A DNA stretch of 55,095 bases from Jiangella aurantiaca (GTDB taxonomy: Bacteria; Actinomycetota; Actinomycetes; Jiangellales; Jiangellaceae), in contig NZ_SMLB01000042.1 in assembly GCF_004349105.1 (NCBI RefSeq), positions 1-55,095 of the forward strand, given 5' to 3'. The position numbers and the translations under genes are program-made. Under the pieces are notes generated by a model. It was not told where the DNA came from, did not search any database, and saw only the letters and a list, made by a program, of their open reading frames with translations. Of the stretch, positions 16,303-24,565 are shown piece by piece. Numbering within the stretch: the stretch's first letter is position 1; each line of letters opens with the position of its first letter.

Positions 16303-16333
16303 TTGACCTCAACGGAGGTTGAGGTTGTGGAGT
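16303..16333 (+). promoter_or_regulatory. SoxR-box-like MerR-type operator/promoter of LLM gene
   Basis: CCTCAA-CGGAGG-TTGAGG (16307-16324) has the length and half-sites of the E. coli SoxR box (CCTCAA-N6-TTGAGG). The full palindrome is ACCTCAAC-GGAG-GTTGAGGT with one base shared at the centre. It lies between a -35 TTGACC (16303-16308) and a -10 TGGAGT (16328-16333) separated by 19 bp, the overlong spacer used by MerR-family activators. ATG follows the -10 after 6 bases. Confidence 0.7.
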
Positions 16334-16339
16334 GGGGGC

Positions 16340-17215
16340 ATGACGACAGCACCGATCACGTACGGCGCGGCGCTTCCGGCGTCGGCACGCCGGCTCCCGG
16401 AACTGCTCGAGGCGACCACCATCGCCGAGGAGCTCGGCGCGGACCTCGTCACGGTGGCCGACCACCCGTACCTGCCGTCCGAACAGGACGCGTGGACGTT
16501 GATCCCGTTGCTCCTCGCCCGGACGTCGCGCGTGCGCGTCGCGACGAACGTGACGGCGCTGCCGTTCCGGTCTCCGACGGTGATCGCGAAGGGCGCGGCC
16601 ACGTTGCAGCACACCAGCGGCGGCCGGTTCGTGCTCGGCCTCGGCGCCGGCGGCCCGTACGACGGGCTGCCGGGCTGGGGCGCGCAGTGGTCCACGCTCG
16701 GCCAGGCGATCGGCGCGCTGGACGAGGCGATCCCGCTGCTGCGCCGGCTGTGGTCCGGCCGGCCGGTGACCCACGACGGCGACCACTACCGGCTGCGCGA
16801 CGCCGTCGCCGTCGCCGGGGCGCCGCCGGATCCCGTCCCGCCGATCTGGGTCGGCGCGTTCAAGCCGCGGATGCTCGCCGTCACCGGCCGGCACGCCGAC
16901 GGCTGGCTGCCCACCAACGCGTACCTGTCGCTGGACGAGGTCCCTGCGATGCAACGGGCCGTCGACGAGGCCGCCGTCGCCGCCGGGCGCGACCCGTCCG
17001 CCGTCCGCCGGATCTTCAACGTCATGGGCGTCATCGACGAGGGCCGGCCGCCGCGCAACGACCAGCTCCTGGTCGGCTCGGCCGGGCACTGGGCCGAGGC
17101 GCTGACGGACTACCGCGAGCGGCTGGGCTTCGAGACGTTCGTGTTCTGGCCGGTGCACGGCGACACCCGGCGGCAGGTCGAGCTGTTCTTCGAGTCCGTC
17201 GTCCCTAAGCTCTGA
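16340..17215 (+). CDS. LLM-class flavin/F420-dependent oxidoreductase
   Basis: 291 residues of the luciferase-like TIM barrel. Features are ATTIAEELGADLVTVADHPYLP, TSRVRVATNVTALPFRSPTVIAKGAATLQHTSGGRFVLGLGAGG, PPIWVGAFKPRMLAVTGRHADGW and a C-terminal FETFVFWPVHGD. In actinobacteria such enzymes use F420 or FMN; the substrate cannot be told. I chose ATG 16340 (MTTAPITYG) because it directly follows the MerR-type promoter. The SoxR-like operator suggests induction by redox-cycling compounds. Confidence 0.88.
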   Translation: MTTAPITYGAALPASARRLPELLEATTIAEELGADLVTVADHPYLPSEQDAWTLIPLLLARTSRVRVATNVTALPFRSPTVIAKGAATLQHTSGGRFVLGLGAGGPYDGLPGWGAQWSTLGQAIGALDEAIPLLRRLWSGRPVTHDGDHYRLRDAVAVAGAPPDPVPPIWVGAFKPRMLAVTGRHADGWLPTNAYLSLDEVPAMQRAVDEAAVAAGRDPSAVRRIFNVMGVIDEGRPPRNDQLLVGSAGHWAEALTDYRERLGFETFVFWPVHGDTRRQVELFFESVVPKL

Positions 17216-17265
17216 GGTCCTGCAGCCCCACCACCTTCAGCAGCTGCAGCGCCTGGTGTGAGGGC

Positions 17266-17787
17266 GTGCCGGGCGCCGCGGTCGACGACGAGTTCGGCCG
17301 GCTCGACGTGCTGGTCAACAACGCCGGTATCGCGCTGGGCTGGGCGCCGCCGAGCGAGACCTCCGTCGACGACGTGCGCGGCACCTACGCGGTGAACGTC
17401 GTCGGCCTCGTCGCGGTGACGAACGCGATGTTGCCGTTGCTGCGCCGGCCCGCCGCCGGTCGCATCGTCAACGTCTCCAGCGAACTCGGGTCGCTGACCC
17501 GCCAGCAGGATCCGTCGTCGCCGTTCGCAGGCCAGCTGCCTCTGGTCGCGTACTCGTCGTCGAAGACCGCGGTCAACGGCGTCACCGTCGCGTACGCCCA
17601 GGAGCTGGCCGCCGCCGGGATCAAGGTCAACGCCGTCAACCCCGGCTACTGCGCCACCGACCTCAACGGGCATTCCGGGTATCTGCCCGCCGCCGAGGGC
17701 GCCCGCGTCGTCGTCCGCGCGGCGCTGCTCCCTCCGGACGGCCCGACCGGCGCCTTCTTCACCGACGGCGGCACGCTTCCGTGGTGA
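17266..17787 (+). pseudogene. N-terminally deleted short-chain dehydrogenase/reductase
   Basis: The frame starts in DDEFGRLDVLVNNAGIALGWAPP and continues through NVVGLVAVTNAMLPLL, RIVNVSSELGS, the catalytic YSSSK and KVNAVNPGYCATDL to a normal SDR end. The first ~75 residues, including the TGxxxGxG NAD(P)-binding motif, are missing. Upstream only ~50 bases separate it from the LLM gene. Without the cofactor-binding start it is very likely inactive. The reverse strand of 17216-17265 reads SHQALQLLKVVGLQDL then stops, possibly the end of another lost gene at the deletion junction. Confidence 0.75.
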
Positions 17788-17796
17788 CGCGGGGAC

Positions 17797-17802
17797 TACC
17801 AT
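17797..17802 (+). promoter_or_regulatory. -10 box of metG (leaderless)
   Basis: TACCAT is followed by 7 bases and the metG ATG; no Shine-Dalgarno sequence is present. Confidence 0.5.
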
Positions 17803-17809
17803 CGGGCGC

Positions 17810-19387
17810 ATGCCCCAGGCGTTCTACGTCACCACGCCGATCTACTACGTCAACGACGCACCGCACATCGGCCACGCGTACACCACGGTCGCCACCGACT
17901 TCATCGCCCGCTGGCACCGTCAGCGCCAGGAGGACGTCTGGTTCCTCACCGGCACCGACGAGCACGGCGAGAAGGTGCTGCGGACGGCGCAGGCGAACGG
18001 CGTCACTCCGCAGGAGTGGGCCGACCGGCTGGTCGAGACCGCCTGGAAGCCGGTGCTGCAGACCATCGACGCGTCGAACGACGACTTCATCCGGACCACC
18101 GAGGACCGCCACGTCGAGCGGGTGAAGGAGTTCATCCAGCACCTGTACGACAAGGGCGAGATCTTCGAAGGCACCTACGAGGGCTATTACTGCGTCGCCT
18201 GCGAGGAGTACAAGCAGCCGGGCGACCTCGTCGAAGGGACCGGCGAGTACGCCGGGCAGCTGGTCTGCTCGATCCACGGCCGGCCGGTCGAGAAGCTGTC
18301 GGAGACGAACTACTTCTTCCGCATGTCGGCCTACACCGAGCGGCTGCTGGATTTCTACGAGCAGAACCCCGGCTTCGTGCAGCCCGAGAGCGCCCGCAAC
18401 GAGGTGCTGGCGTTCGTCAGGCAGGGCCTGCAGGACCTCTCGATCTCGCGGTCGACGTTCGACTGGGGCATCACGGTGCCGTGGGACGAGTCGCACATCA
18501 TCTACGTGTGGGTCGACGCGCTGCTCAACTACGCGACGGCGGCCGGGTACGGCGCCGACGAGGAGAAGTTCGCGCGCACCTGGCCGGCCGACATCCACTT
18601 CGTCGGCAAGGACATCCTGCGCTTCCACGCTGTCATCTGGCCGGCCATGCTGATGGCGGCGGACGTGCCGCTGCCGCAGAAGGTGTTCGCGCACGGCTGG
18701 CTGCTGGTCGGCGGCGAGAAGATGAGCAAGTCCAAGCTCACCGGCATCGCCCCGGCGCAGATCACCGACACGTTCGGCTCCGACGCGTTCCGCTACTACT
18801 TCCTGCGCGCCATCGCCTTCGGCAACGACGGCTCGTTCTCGTGGGAGGACATCGCCGCGCGCTACCAGGCGGAGCTGGCCAACGGGCTGGGCAACCTCGC
18901 CTCGCGCGTGGCGGCGATGATCGGCCGCTACTTCGACGGCGCGCTGCCCGCTCCCGGCCCGCAGACCGACGCCGAGACCGCGCTGGCCGCCGTCGCAGCG
19001 AAGGCCGTCCAGGACGCCGACGCCGCCGTCGACCGCGTGGCGCCGCACGAGGCGCTGGCCGCCGTATGGACGCTGGTCGACGCCGCCAATGGGTACATCA
19101 CCGAGCAGCAGCCGTGGGCGGTCGCGAAGGACGAGGCGCAGCACGAGCGGCTGGCCACCATCCTGTACTCCTCCGCCGAGGCGCTGCGGGTGCTGGCCGT
19201 GCTGCTGAACCCGGTCATGCCCAAGGCGACGGCGAAGCTGTGGGAGTCGCTGGGTGCCGAGAAGGCGCTCGGCACGCTGTCCGCTCAGCCGGTCGCCGAC
19301 GCCGGCCGCTGGGGGCAACTGGTCGCGGGCGCGGAGGTCACCAAGGGCGACGCGCTGTTCCCGCGGCTCGAACTGAACGGTGACTAG
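17810..19387 (+). CDS. metG: Methionine-tRNA ligase
   Basis: 525 residues, class I aminoacyl-tRNA synthetase. HIGH motif at residues 19-22 (DAPHIGHAYTT) and KMSKS at 304-308 (GGEKMSKSKLTGI). A connective insertion with CVACEEYKQPGDLV...VCSIHGRP has a partial metal knuckle. The anticodon-binding helical bundle fills the C-terminal ~150 residues. No EMAP/Trbp111-like tail is present. It charges both initiator and elongator tRNA-Met. The metG-tatD-rpf-rsmA-ispE order matches M. tuberculosis Rv1007c-Rv1011. Confidence 0.97.
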   Translation: MPQAFYVTTPIYYVNDAPHIGHAYTTVATDFIARWHRQRQEDVWFLTGTDEHGEKVLRTAQANGVTPQEWADRLVETAWKPVLQTIDASNDDFIRTTEDRHVERVKEFIQHLYDKGEIFEGTYEGYYCVACEEYKQPGDLVEGTGEYAGQLVCSIHGRPVEKLSETNYFFRMSAYTERLLDFYEQNPGFVQPESARNEVLAFVRQGLQDLSISRSTFDWGITVPWDESHIIYVWVDALLNYATAAGYGADEEKFARTWPADIHFVGKDILRFHAVIWPAMLMAADVPLPQKVFAHGWLLVGGEKMSKSKLTGIAPAQITDTFGSDAFRYYFLRAIAFGNDGSFSWEDIAARYQAELANGLGNLASRVAAMIGRYFDGALPAPGPQTDAETALAAVAAKAVQDADAAVDRVAPHEALAAVWTLVDAANGYITEQQPWAVAKDEAQHERLATILYSSAEALRVLAVLLNPVMPKATAKLWESLGAEKALGTLSAQPVADAGRWGQLVAGAEVTKGDALFPRLELNGD

Positions 19388-20270
19388 TCCGCGCGAGCGG
19401 CGGTCGGCCACGGACGAGTCCGGCCGCAAGCGGGACCGGTCGCGGCCGCCGCTGCCCGAGCCGCTCCCGCTGCCGGTCACCGACACGCACTGCCACATGG
19501 ACATCGCCGACGGCGAGGACGGCGACGCCTTCGGGGCGCCGGAGGCGCTGGACGCCGCCGCGAAGGCGAACGTGACCCGCGTCGTGCAGGTCGGCTGCGA
19601 CCTGCCTGGTGCGGCCTGGGCCGTCGACGTCGCCGAGCGGTACCCGTCGGTCGTCGCGACCGTCGCGCTGCACCCGAACGAGGCGCCGAAGCTGGCCGCG
19701 GCCGGCGAACTCGACGACGCGCTGGCCGAGATCGACCGGCTGGCCGGGTCCAGCCCGCGGGTGCGCGGCATCGGCGAGACCGGTCTGGACCATTTCCGGA
19801 CCGGGCCTGAGGGGCGGGCTGCGCAGGAGTACTCGCTACGGGCACACATCGAGATCGCCCGGCGGCGCGAGCTGGCGCTGACCATCCACGACCGCGACGC
19901 CCACGACGACGTGCTGCGGGTCCTCGACGACGCCGAAACGCCCGACTGTGTCATATTTCACTGTTTCTCTGGGAACGAGACCTTCGCGCGCGACGTCGCA
20001 GAGCGAGGCTGGTACCTGTCCTTCGCCGGTCCGGTCACGTTCAAGAACGCGGCCGATCTGCGCGCCGCCCTCGCCGTCACGCCGCTGGAGCAGCTACTCG
20101 TCGAGACCGACGCGCCGTTCCTGACGCCGCACCCGTATCGTGGCCGCCCGAATGCGTCGTACCTGGTCCCGGTGACTGTCCGGGGCATCGCCGAGACGCT
20201 GGGGCAGGACCTCGAGACGGTGTGTCACACGCTCCAGGCGAACACAGACCGTGCTTTCGGGACATGGTGA
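19380..20270 (+). CDS. tatD: TatD-family metal-dependent hydrolase
   Basis: 296 residues. TIM-barrel amidohydrolase motifs are DTHCHMD (His37, His39), GIGETGLDHF with the metal-bridging Glu, HDRDAHDDVL, IFHCFSGNE and LLVETDAPFLTPHPYRG. The N-terminal ~30 residues are a polar Arg/Pro-rich extension. TatD proteins are Mg2+-dependent 3'-5' DNases. GTG 19380 overlaps the last 8 bases of metG, indicating coupling. Confidence 0.93.
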   Translation: MTSPRERRSATDESGRKRDRSRPPLPEPLPLPVTDTHCHMDIADGEDGDAFGAPEALDAAAKANVTRVVQVGCDLPGAAWAVDVAERYPSVVATVALHPNEAPKLAAAGELDDALAEIDRLAGSSPRVRGIGETGLDHFRTGPEGRAAQEYSLRAHIEIARRRELALTIHDRDAHDDVLRVLDDAETPDCVIFHCFSGNETFARDVAERGWYLSFAGPVTFKNAADLRAALAVTPLEQLLVETDAPFLTPHPYRGRPNASYLVPVTVRGIAETLGQDLETVCHTLQANTDRAFGTW

Positions 20271-20410
20271 CACGAAGTCGTTTCGGCTGGTCAAGAAGCT
20301 GCCGGACGGCTCGCGCGCCGGGGTCCGCCCACGCGGCCCGTGGGGGAGCGTCACAGTGTCACAACCCGCCGTCGCGCGCCCGATTTGTCGGGTTCAAGGG
20401 TTTCTACGTG

Positions 20411-20439
20411 TTGTCCGGCGCCCCGCGATACGTTAGCGT
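20411..20439 (+). promoter_or_regulatory. Promoter of rpf
   Basis: TTGTCC (20411-20416), a 17-bp spacer and TAGCGT (20434-20439) form a plausible housekeeping promoter. It implies a leader of about 158 nt before GTG 20604. Confidence 0.5.
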
Positions 20440-20603
20440 CCCGAGATTGTTAGCCGGGGTCGGGGAAGCTTCGGGTGGCACACGAGCGGCCAGTCATGCC
20501 GTCTGGTGAGCGGTGCGCGGATCACGCGCACGCCAGCTCGGCGGATCGGATGACCGGCCGAGCCGCCCGGTCCCGTGCCCGGAGGGTACGACCAAGGAGC
20601 ACA
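20440..20603 (+). other. Long 5' leader of rpf
   Basis: The leader contains a clear hairpin, GGTGCGCG-GATCA-CGCGCACGCC (about 20512-20535), and other GC-rich complementary stretches. Actinobacterial rpf genes are often under a ydaO-type c-di-AMP riboswitch, but its conserved blocks are not visible here. From 20271 to 20410 I see only two TCACA half-sites (20354 and 20362) and no gene. Confidence 0.4.
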
Positions 20604-21743
20604 GTGCGCCTGTCCGCGAAGACGTTGGCGATCAACGCCACCGTCGTCACTGCTCTGGTAGGCGGCGGTGTCGCCTACATCACGCTTGACAACGCCGTCG
20701 CCCTCACCGTCGACGGCCAGACCGAGACCGTGCACACGTTCGGCGGCAGCGTCGAGGACGTCCTCGACGAGCGGAACATCGAAGTGAGCGACCGGGACGA
20801 GGTCATCCCCTCGCTGGACAGCGACATCGAGGACGGCACCGAGATCACCGTCCGGTACGCCCGGCAGGTCACCGTGACCATCGACGGCGAGGAACAGCAG
20901 ATCTGGACCACCGCGCTGTCCGTCGACGAGGCACTCCGCGACCTCAACATCCGCGCCGAGGGTGCCGACCTCTCCGTCGACCGGTCGCAGCCCATCGGGC
21001 GCGGCGGCATCGACTTCGAGGTCCGCACCCCGAAGGAGATCACCGTCACCGCCGACGGCGCGACGAACCCGGTCACGACGACCGCGCTGACGGTCAGCGA
21101 GGCCCTGACCGACGCCGGCATCACGCTCGGCGAGCTCGATCTCGTGGAGCCCGCGCCCGACACCGCGCTGGCCGACGCCCTCGCTGTCACCGTCCGGCGG
21201 GTCACCGTCGAGACCGCGACGGTCACCGAGGCGGTGCCGTTCGAGGTGACCGAGCAGGAGGACGACTCCCTCGAGAAGGGCACCGAGTCGGTCGAGACCG
21301 AGGGCAAGGAGGGCACGGTCGAGCGGGTTGTGCAGAACACCTACATCGACGGCGAGCTGTCCTCGCAGGACGTCCTGTCGGAGACGGTCGTCGCGGCCCC
21401 CGTCGACCAGGTCGTGCTGATCGGCACGAAGGAGCCCCCGCCGCCGCCCGCGGAGGACGAGTCCAGTGGCGGCAGCGACGGCGGTGACAACGTCGACGGC
21501 GGCGTGTGGGACCGGCTGGCGGAATGCGAGTCCGGCGGCAACTGGTCCATCAACACCGGCAACGGCTACTACGGCGGCCTGCAGTTCTCGCTGGGCACCT
21601 GGCGGGCGTTCGGCGGCTCCGGCTACCCGCACGAGAACAGCAAGGCCGAGCAGATCCGCATCGCCGAGAAGGTCCGCGACAACCGCGGCGGCTACGGCGA
21701 CTGGCCGGCCTGCGCCCGCAGCCTGGGCCTGCCGCTCGGCTGA
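20604..21743 (+). CDS. rpfB: Resuscitation-promoting factor (RpfB-like)
   Basis: 379 residues. A membrane anchor or signal helix is near residues 5-27 (LAINATVVTALVGGGVAYI). Three DUF348 repeats follow (each ~40-50 residues with ...TVDGQTETVHT..., ...TIDGEEQQIWT..., ...TADGATNPVTT...), then a G5 domain (~residues 195-275) and a Pro/Ser/Gly linker. The C-terminal ~75 residues are the lysozyme-like Rpf domain with catalytic Glu in AECESGGNWSINTGNGYYGGLQF and a terminal Cys pair. It cleaves peptidoglycan and promotes regrowth from dormancy. GTG 20604 is preceded by AAGGAG; GTG 20475 would add a poor N-terminus. Confidence 0.95.
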   Translation: MRLSAKTLAINATVVTALVGGGVAYITLDNAVALTVDGQTETVHTFGGSVEDVLDERNIEVSDRDEVIPSLDSDIEDGTEITVRYARQVTVTIDGEEQQIWTTALSVDEALRDLNIRAEGADLSVDRSQPIGRGGIDFEVRTPKEITVTADGATNPVTTTALTVSEALTDAGITLGELDLVEPAPDTALADALAVTVRRVTVETATVTEAVPFEVTEQEDDSLEKGTESVETEGKEGTVERVVQNTYIDGELSSQDVLSETVVAAPVDQVVLIGTKEPPPPPAEDESSGGSDGGDNVDGGVWDRLAECESGGNWSINTGNGYYGGLQFSLGTWRAFGGSGYPHENSKAEQIRIAEKVRDNRGGYGDWPACARSLGLPLG

Positions 21744-21764
21744 CGCCGCTTCGGCCGTCAGCCG
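21737..21764 (+). terminator. Stem-loop at rpf stop
   Basis: CGGCTGACG (21737-21745) pairs with CGTCAGCCG (21756-21764), with an inner CCG/CGG. The stop codon of rpf is inside the left arm. No T-run follows. The next gene has its own leaderless promoter. Confidence 0.45.
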
Positions 21765-21776
21765 CTGATGGGCCGA

Positions 21777-21782
21777 TAGGCT
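21777..21782 (+). promoter_or_regulatory. -10 box of rsmA (leaderless)
   Basis: TAGGCT is followed by 6 bases and the rsmA GTG, with no ribosome binding site. Confidence 0.5.
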
Positions 21783-21788
21783 CGGGCG

Positions 21789-22673
21789 GTGCAGAACGAC
21801 GAGACGTCCGCCGGTCCCAGACTCCTGGGGCCGGCGGACGTTCGCCGTCTGGCCGCCGAGCTCGACCTGCGGCCGACCAAGACGCTGGGGCAGAACTTCG
21901 TCATCGACCCCAACACGGTGCGTCGCATCGTCCGGGTGGCCGGCGTCGGCGCCGACGACGTCGTGGTCGAGGTCGGCCCCGGGCTGGGCTCACTGACGCT
22001 GGCGCTGCTGCCCGTCGTCGCCCGCGTGGTGGCGGTCGAGGTCGACCCGGTCCTGGCGGCGCGGCTGCCTTCGACGGTGTCCGAGTACGCGCCGTCCGTG
22101 GCGGACCGGCTGGAGGTCGTGCCGGCCGACGCGCTGCGCATCGACGCGCTGCCCGGTCCGGCCCCGACGGCGCTGGTCGCCAACCTTCCGTACAACGTGT
22201 CCGTGCCGGTGCTGCTGCACCTGCTCGAGACGTTCCCGAGCCTGTCGCGGGTCCTGGTGATGGTGCAGAAGGAGGTCGCCGACCGCCTGGCCGCTCCGCC
22301 CGGCTCGCGTACGTACGGCGTTCCCTCGGTCAAGGCGGCCTGGTACGCGACGGTGTCGCCGGCCGGCGCGGTGGGCCGCAACGTGTTCTGGCCGGCTCCG
22401 AACGTCGACTCCGGGCTGGTGCTGCTGGAGCGGCGTCCGTCCGCCGGCGACCACGACCCGGCCGAACGGGCCGCCGTCTTCGCAGTCGTCGACGCCGCGT
22501 TCGCCCAGCGGCGCAAGACGCTGCGGGCGGCGCTGCGCGGCTGGGCCGGGTCCGCCGCGGCCGCCGAAACGGTGCTCACCGCGGCCGGCGTGGACCCCAG
22601 GGCGCGCGGCGAGCAGCTCACCGTCGACGACTTCGCCCGGATCGCCGCGGCACGCACCAAAATCACCTCTTGA
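21789..22673 (+). CDS. rsmA: 16S rRNA (adenine-1518/1519-N6) dimethyltransferase
   Basis: 294 residues. KsgA/Dim1 signatures are [19 protein letters not shown], the SAM loop [26 protein letters not shown] and the catalytic [15 protein letters not shown]. The C-terminal small domain has [15 protein letters not shown]. It dimethylates A1518 and A1519 late in 30S assembly. It sits between rpf and ispE as in most actinobacteria. Confidence 0.96.
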   Translation: MQNDETSAGPRLLGPADVRRLAAELDLRPTKTLGQNFVIDPNTVRRIVRVAGVGADDVVVEVGPGLGSLTLALLPVVARVVAVEVDPVLAARLPSTVSEYAPSVADRLEVVPADALRIDALPGPAPTALVANLPYNVSVPVLLHLLETFPSLSRVLVMVQKEVADRLAAPPGSRTYGVPSVKAAWYATVSPAGAVGRNVFWPAPNVDSGLVLLERRPSAGDHDPAERAAVFAVVDAAFAQRRKTLRAALRGWAGSAAAAETVLTAAGVDPRARGEQLTVDDFARIAAARTKITS

Positions 22674-22687
22674 GCTGGTATCTCCGG

Positions 22688-22693
22688 TAAGGT
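22688..22693 (+). promoter_or_regulatory. -10 box of ispE (leaderless)
   Basis: TAAGGT is followed by 7 bases and GTG 22701. Confidence 0.5.
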
Positions 22694-22700
22694 CTCGCTG

Positions 22701-23591
22701 GTGCTGCAGGTGATCGCCCGCGTACCGGCGAAGATCAATCTGATGCTGTCCGTCGGCCCGGTCCGCTCCGACGGTTTCCACGAGCTCGCGACCGTCTTCC
22801 ACGCCGTCTCGCTCTACGACGAGGTCTCGGCCGTGCACGCCGACGCCGTCACCGTCCACGTCACCGGGCCGTACGCGGACCACACGCCCGCCGACGAGTC
22901 CAACCTCGCCGTCCGCGCCGCTCGGGCGCTGGCCCGCCGGGCGCGGCTGCGCAGCGGTGCGCTGCTGCGCGTGCACAAGGAGATCCCGGTCGCCGCGGGC
23001 CTGGCCGGCGGCAGCGCCGACGCCGCGGGCGCGCTACTGGCCTGCGACCGCCTCTGGGGGCTGCGGATGCCCGAGTCGCGGCTGAGTGCCGTCGCCGCCG
23101 GTCTCGGCAGCGACGTGCCGTTCGCGCTGACCGGCGGGACGGCCGTCGGGACGGGGCGCGGCGAGCGGTTGCGCTCGGTGCCGGTCGGCGCCGAGCTGCA
23201 CTGGGTGCTGGCCACCGCCGACGGCGGCCTGTCGACGCCCGAGGTCTACCGCCGGCTCGACGACCTGCGCTCGGACCGCAAGGTGCCGGCGCCCTCGGTG
23301 CCCGGCGAGCTGCTGGCGGCGCTGGCCTCCGCGGACGTCGACGCGCTGGCCGGGCTGCTGCACAACGACCTGCACGAGGCCGCGCTCTCGCTGCGGCCGG
23401 CGCTGGGCGACACGCTGCGGGCCGGGCAGGAGCTCGGCGCGCTGGCCGGCATCGTGTCCGGCTCCGGGCCGACGTGCGTCTTCCTGGCCCGCGACGGGGT
23501 TGCGGCGGGCGCCCTGGCCGTCGGCCTCGCCGCGTCGGGCACCTGCGCCAGCGCCGTCGCCGTCACCGGCCACGCCGCGGTCGGCGCCTAG
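22701..23591 (+). CDS. ispE: 4-diphosphocytidyl-2-C-methyl-D-erythritol kinase
   Basis: 296 residues of the GHMP kinase superfamily. Motifs are VPAKINLMLSVGP at the start, the ATP loop PVAAGLAGGSADAAGALL, GSDVPFALTGGTAVGTGRGE and the C-terminal GIVSGSGPTCVFLA. It phosphorylates CDP-ME in the MEP isoprenoid pathway. GTG 22701 is chosen because it follows the TAAGGT box with leaderless spacing. Confidence 0.95.
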   Translation: MLQVIARVPAKINLMLSVGPVRSDGFHELATVFHAVSLYDEVSAVHADAVTVHVTGPYADHTPADESNLAVRAARALARRARLRSGALLRVHKEIPVAAGLAGGSADAAGALLACDRLWGLRMPESRLSAVAAGLGSDVPFALTGGTAVGTGRGERLRSVPVGAELHWVLATADGGLSTPEVYRRLDDLRSDRKVPAPSVPGELLAALASADVDALAGLLHNDLHEAALSLRPALGDTLRAGQELGALAGIVSGSGPTCVFLARDGVAAGALAVGLAASGTCASAVAVTGHAAVGA

Positions 23592-23613
23592 GGCCCGTCC
23601 CGGCCGCCCTGCT

Positions 23614-23685
23614 GTTGATCTTGGAGTAGGCGGGCTATTGCGGCCCGAAATGCCCGATTGATACCGCACTTTCTCCAAGATCAAC
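23614..23685. repeat. 72-bp palindromic repeat, copy C
   Basis: GTTGATCTTGGAG (23614-23626) pairs perfectly with CTCCAAGATCAAC (23673-23685). The core GAAATGCCCGAT (23647-23658) matches copy B except one base. It lies between the convergent ispE and methyltransferase genes. Confidence 0.85.
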
Positions 23686-23695
23686 TTCGTGGCGG

Positions 23696-24517
23696 TCAGG
23701 GGCGGCGGGCGAGCGTGACGGTGCGGGCGCCGCGGACCCGCAGGTCGTCGCGGCGGTGCAGCGAGCCGGGGCCGTCGCCGTCAAGCAGGTCGGCCAGGGC
23801 GGCCGCGTCGGCGGGGTCGAGGTCGTCCAGGCGGTGCCGCATCCGGCCGAACCACAGCGCCGCGTAGTCGGCGGCGGCAGGTGGGGCGGGCGCGAGGTCG
23901 ATGTCGAACGTCCGCTCCTCGAACAGCGCGAACCCGGCCGCCGTCAGCCGGGCCGCCCAGTCCGAGCCGAGCTCCGGCAGCCGCTCCGCCTGGTACTTGC
24001 CGAGCCGCTCGAGTAGCCGCGACTCCAACTCGGCGCCGGTGCCGTCCGGCAGGAAGCGCAGCTGGATGGGGAACTCGGCGACGGCGATCAGCCCGCCCGC
24101 GCGGGTCGCGGCGTGGACGTCGCGCAGCACACGGTCGGGGTCGGTCAGGTGGTGCAGCGACAGCGACGCCCAGGTGACGTCCACCGGGCCGGGGATCGGC
24201 CATGCTTCGTCGAGGTCCGCATGGACCGTCGTGACCCGGTCGGCCAGCCCCTGGTCCAGCGCCTTCTCACGGATACGGTGCAGCATCTCGGCGGACGCGT
24301 CGACGGCGATCACCTCGGCGTCGGCGAACCGGTGCGCCAGGTGCAGCGTGCCGGTTCCGGTTCCGGCGCCGAGGTCGACGATGCGCTGCCGCCGCTCGCT
24401 GCCGGCCTCGCGGCGCACCCAGCTCAGCGCGTCGGCCCAGTAGTCGTGCAGCACGTCGCCGTCGAGGTCGAGCAGGTCGCCGAGCGAGGTGTCGTCGTGG
24501 TGGTGGTCGTGGCTCAT
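23696..24517 (-). CDS. SAM-dependent methyltransferase
   Basis: 273 residues. A His-rich start (MSHDHHHDD) is followed by a Rossmann methyltransferase core: motif I RIVDLGAGTGTGTLHLA, motif II VIAVDASAEML, then VTWASLSLHHLTDPDRVLRDVHAATRAGGLIAVAEF. The C-terminal ~90 residues lack recognisable motifs. The substrate is unknown. ATG 24517 follows TACCGT by 7 bases (leaderless). It shares a 48-bp intergenic region with a divergent HTH-cupin regulator, which may control it. Confidence 0.85.
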   Translation of the reverse strand: MSHDHHHDDTSLGDLLDLDGDVLHDYWADALSWVRREAGSERRQRIVDLGAGTGTGTLHLAHRFADAEVIAVDASAEMLHRIREKALDQGLADRVTTVHADLDEAWPIPGPVDVTWASLSLHHLTDPDRVLRDVHAATRAGGLIAVAEFPIQLRFLPDGTGAELESRLLERLGKYQAERLPELGSDWAARLTAAGFALFEERTFDIDLAPAPPAAADYAALWFGRMRHRLDDLDPADAAALADLLDGDGPGSLHRRDDLRVRGARTVTLARRP

Positions 24518-24524
24518 ATGGGCG

Positions 24525-24558
24525 ACGGTAGGCGACCGCTGCGCTGATCGCATAGAGT
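24525..24558. promoter_or_regulatory. Back-to-back leaderless promoters, methyltransferase / XRE regulator
   Basis: On the minus strand TACCGT (24530-24525) is 7 bases from the methyltransferase ATG. On the plus strand TAGAGT (24553-24558) is 7 bases from the regulator ATG 24566. The two -35 regions must overlap, so one bound protein could control both genes. Confidence 0.55.
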
Positions 24559-24565
24559 CTTGCCG

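Noticed and set aside
17216-17265. Small reverse-strand gene ending LKVVGLQDL
   Set aside because: Only about 18 codons remain and no start or domain is visible; mentioned only as a possible scar with the SDR remnant.
20271-20603. ydaO-type c-di-AMP riboswitch before rpf
   Set aside because: Expected from other actinobacteria, and a GGGGAAGC...GGGTGG stretch is present, but the conserved GGGGAACC, GGGGUGAA and CCGAACCCGACAGCUAAC-type blocks are missing.
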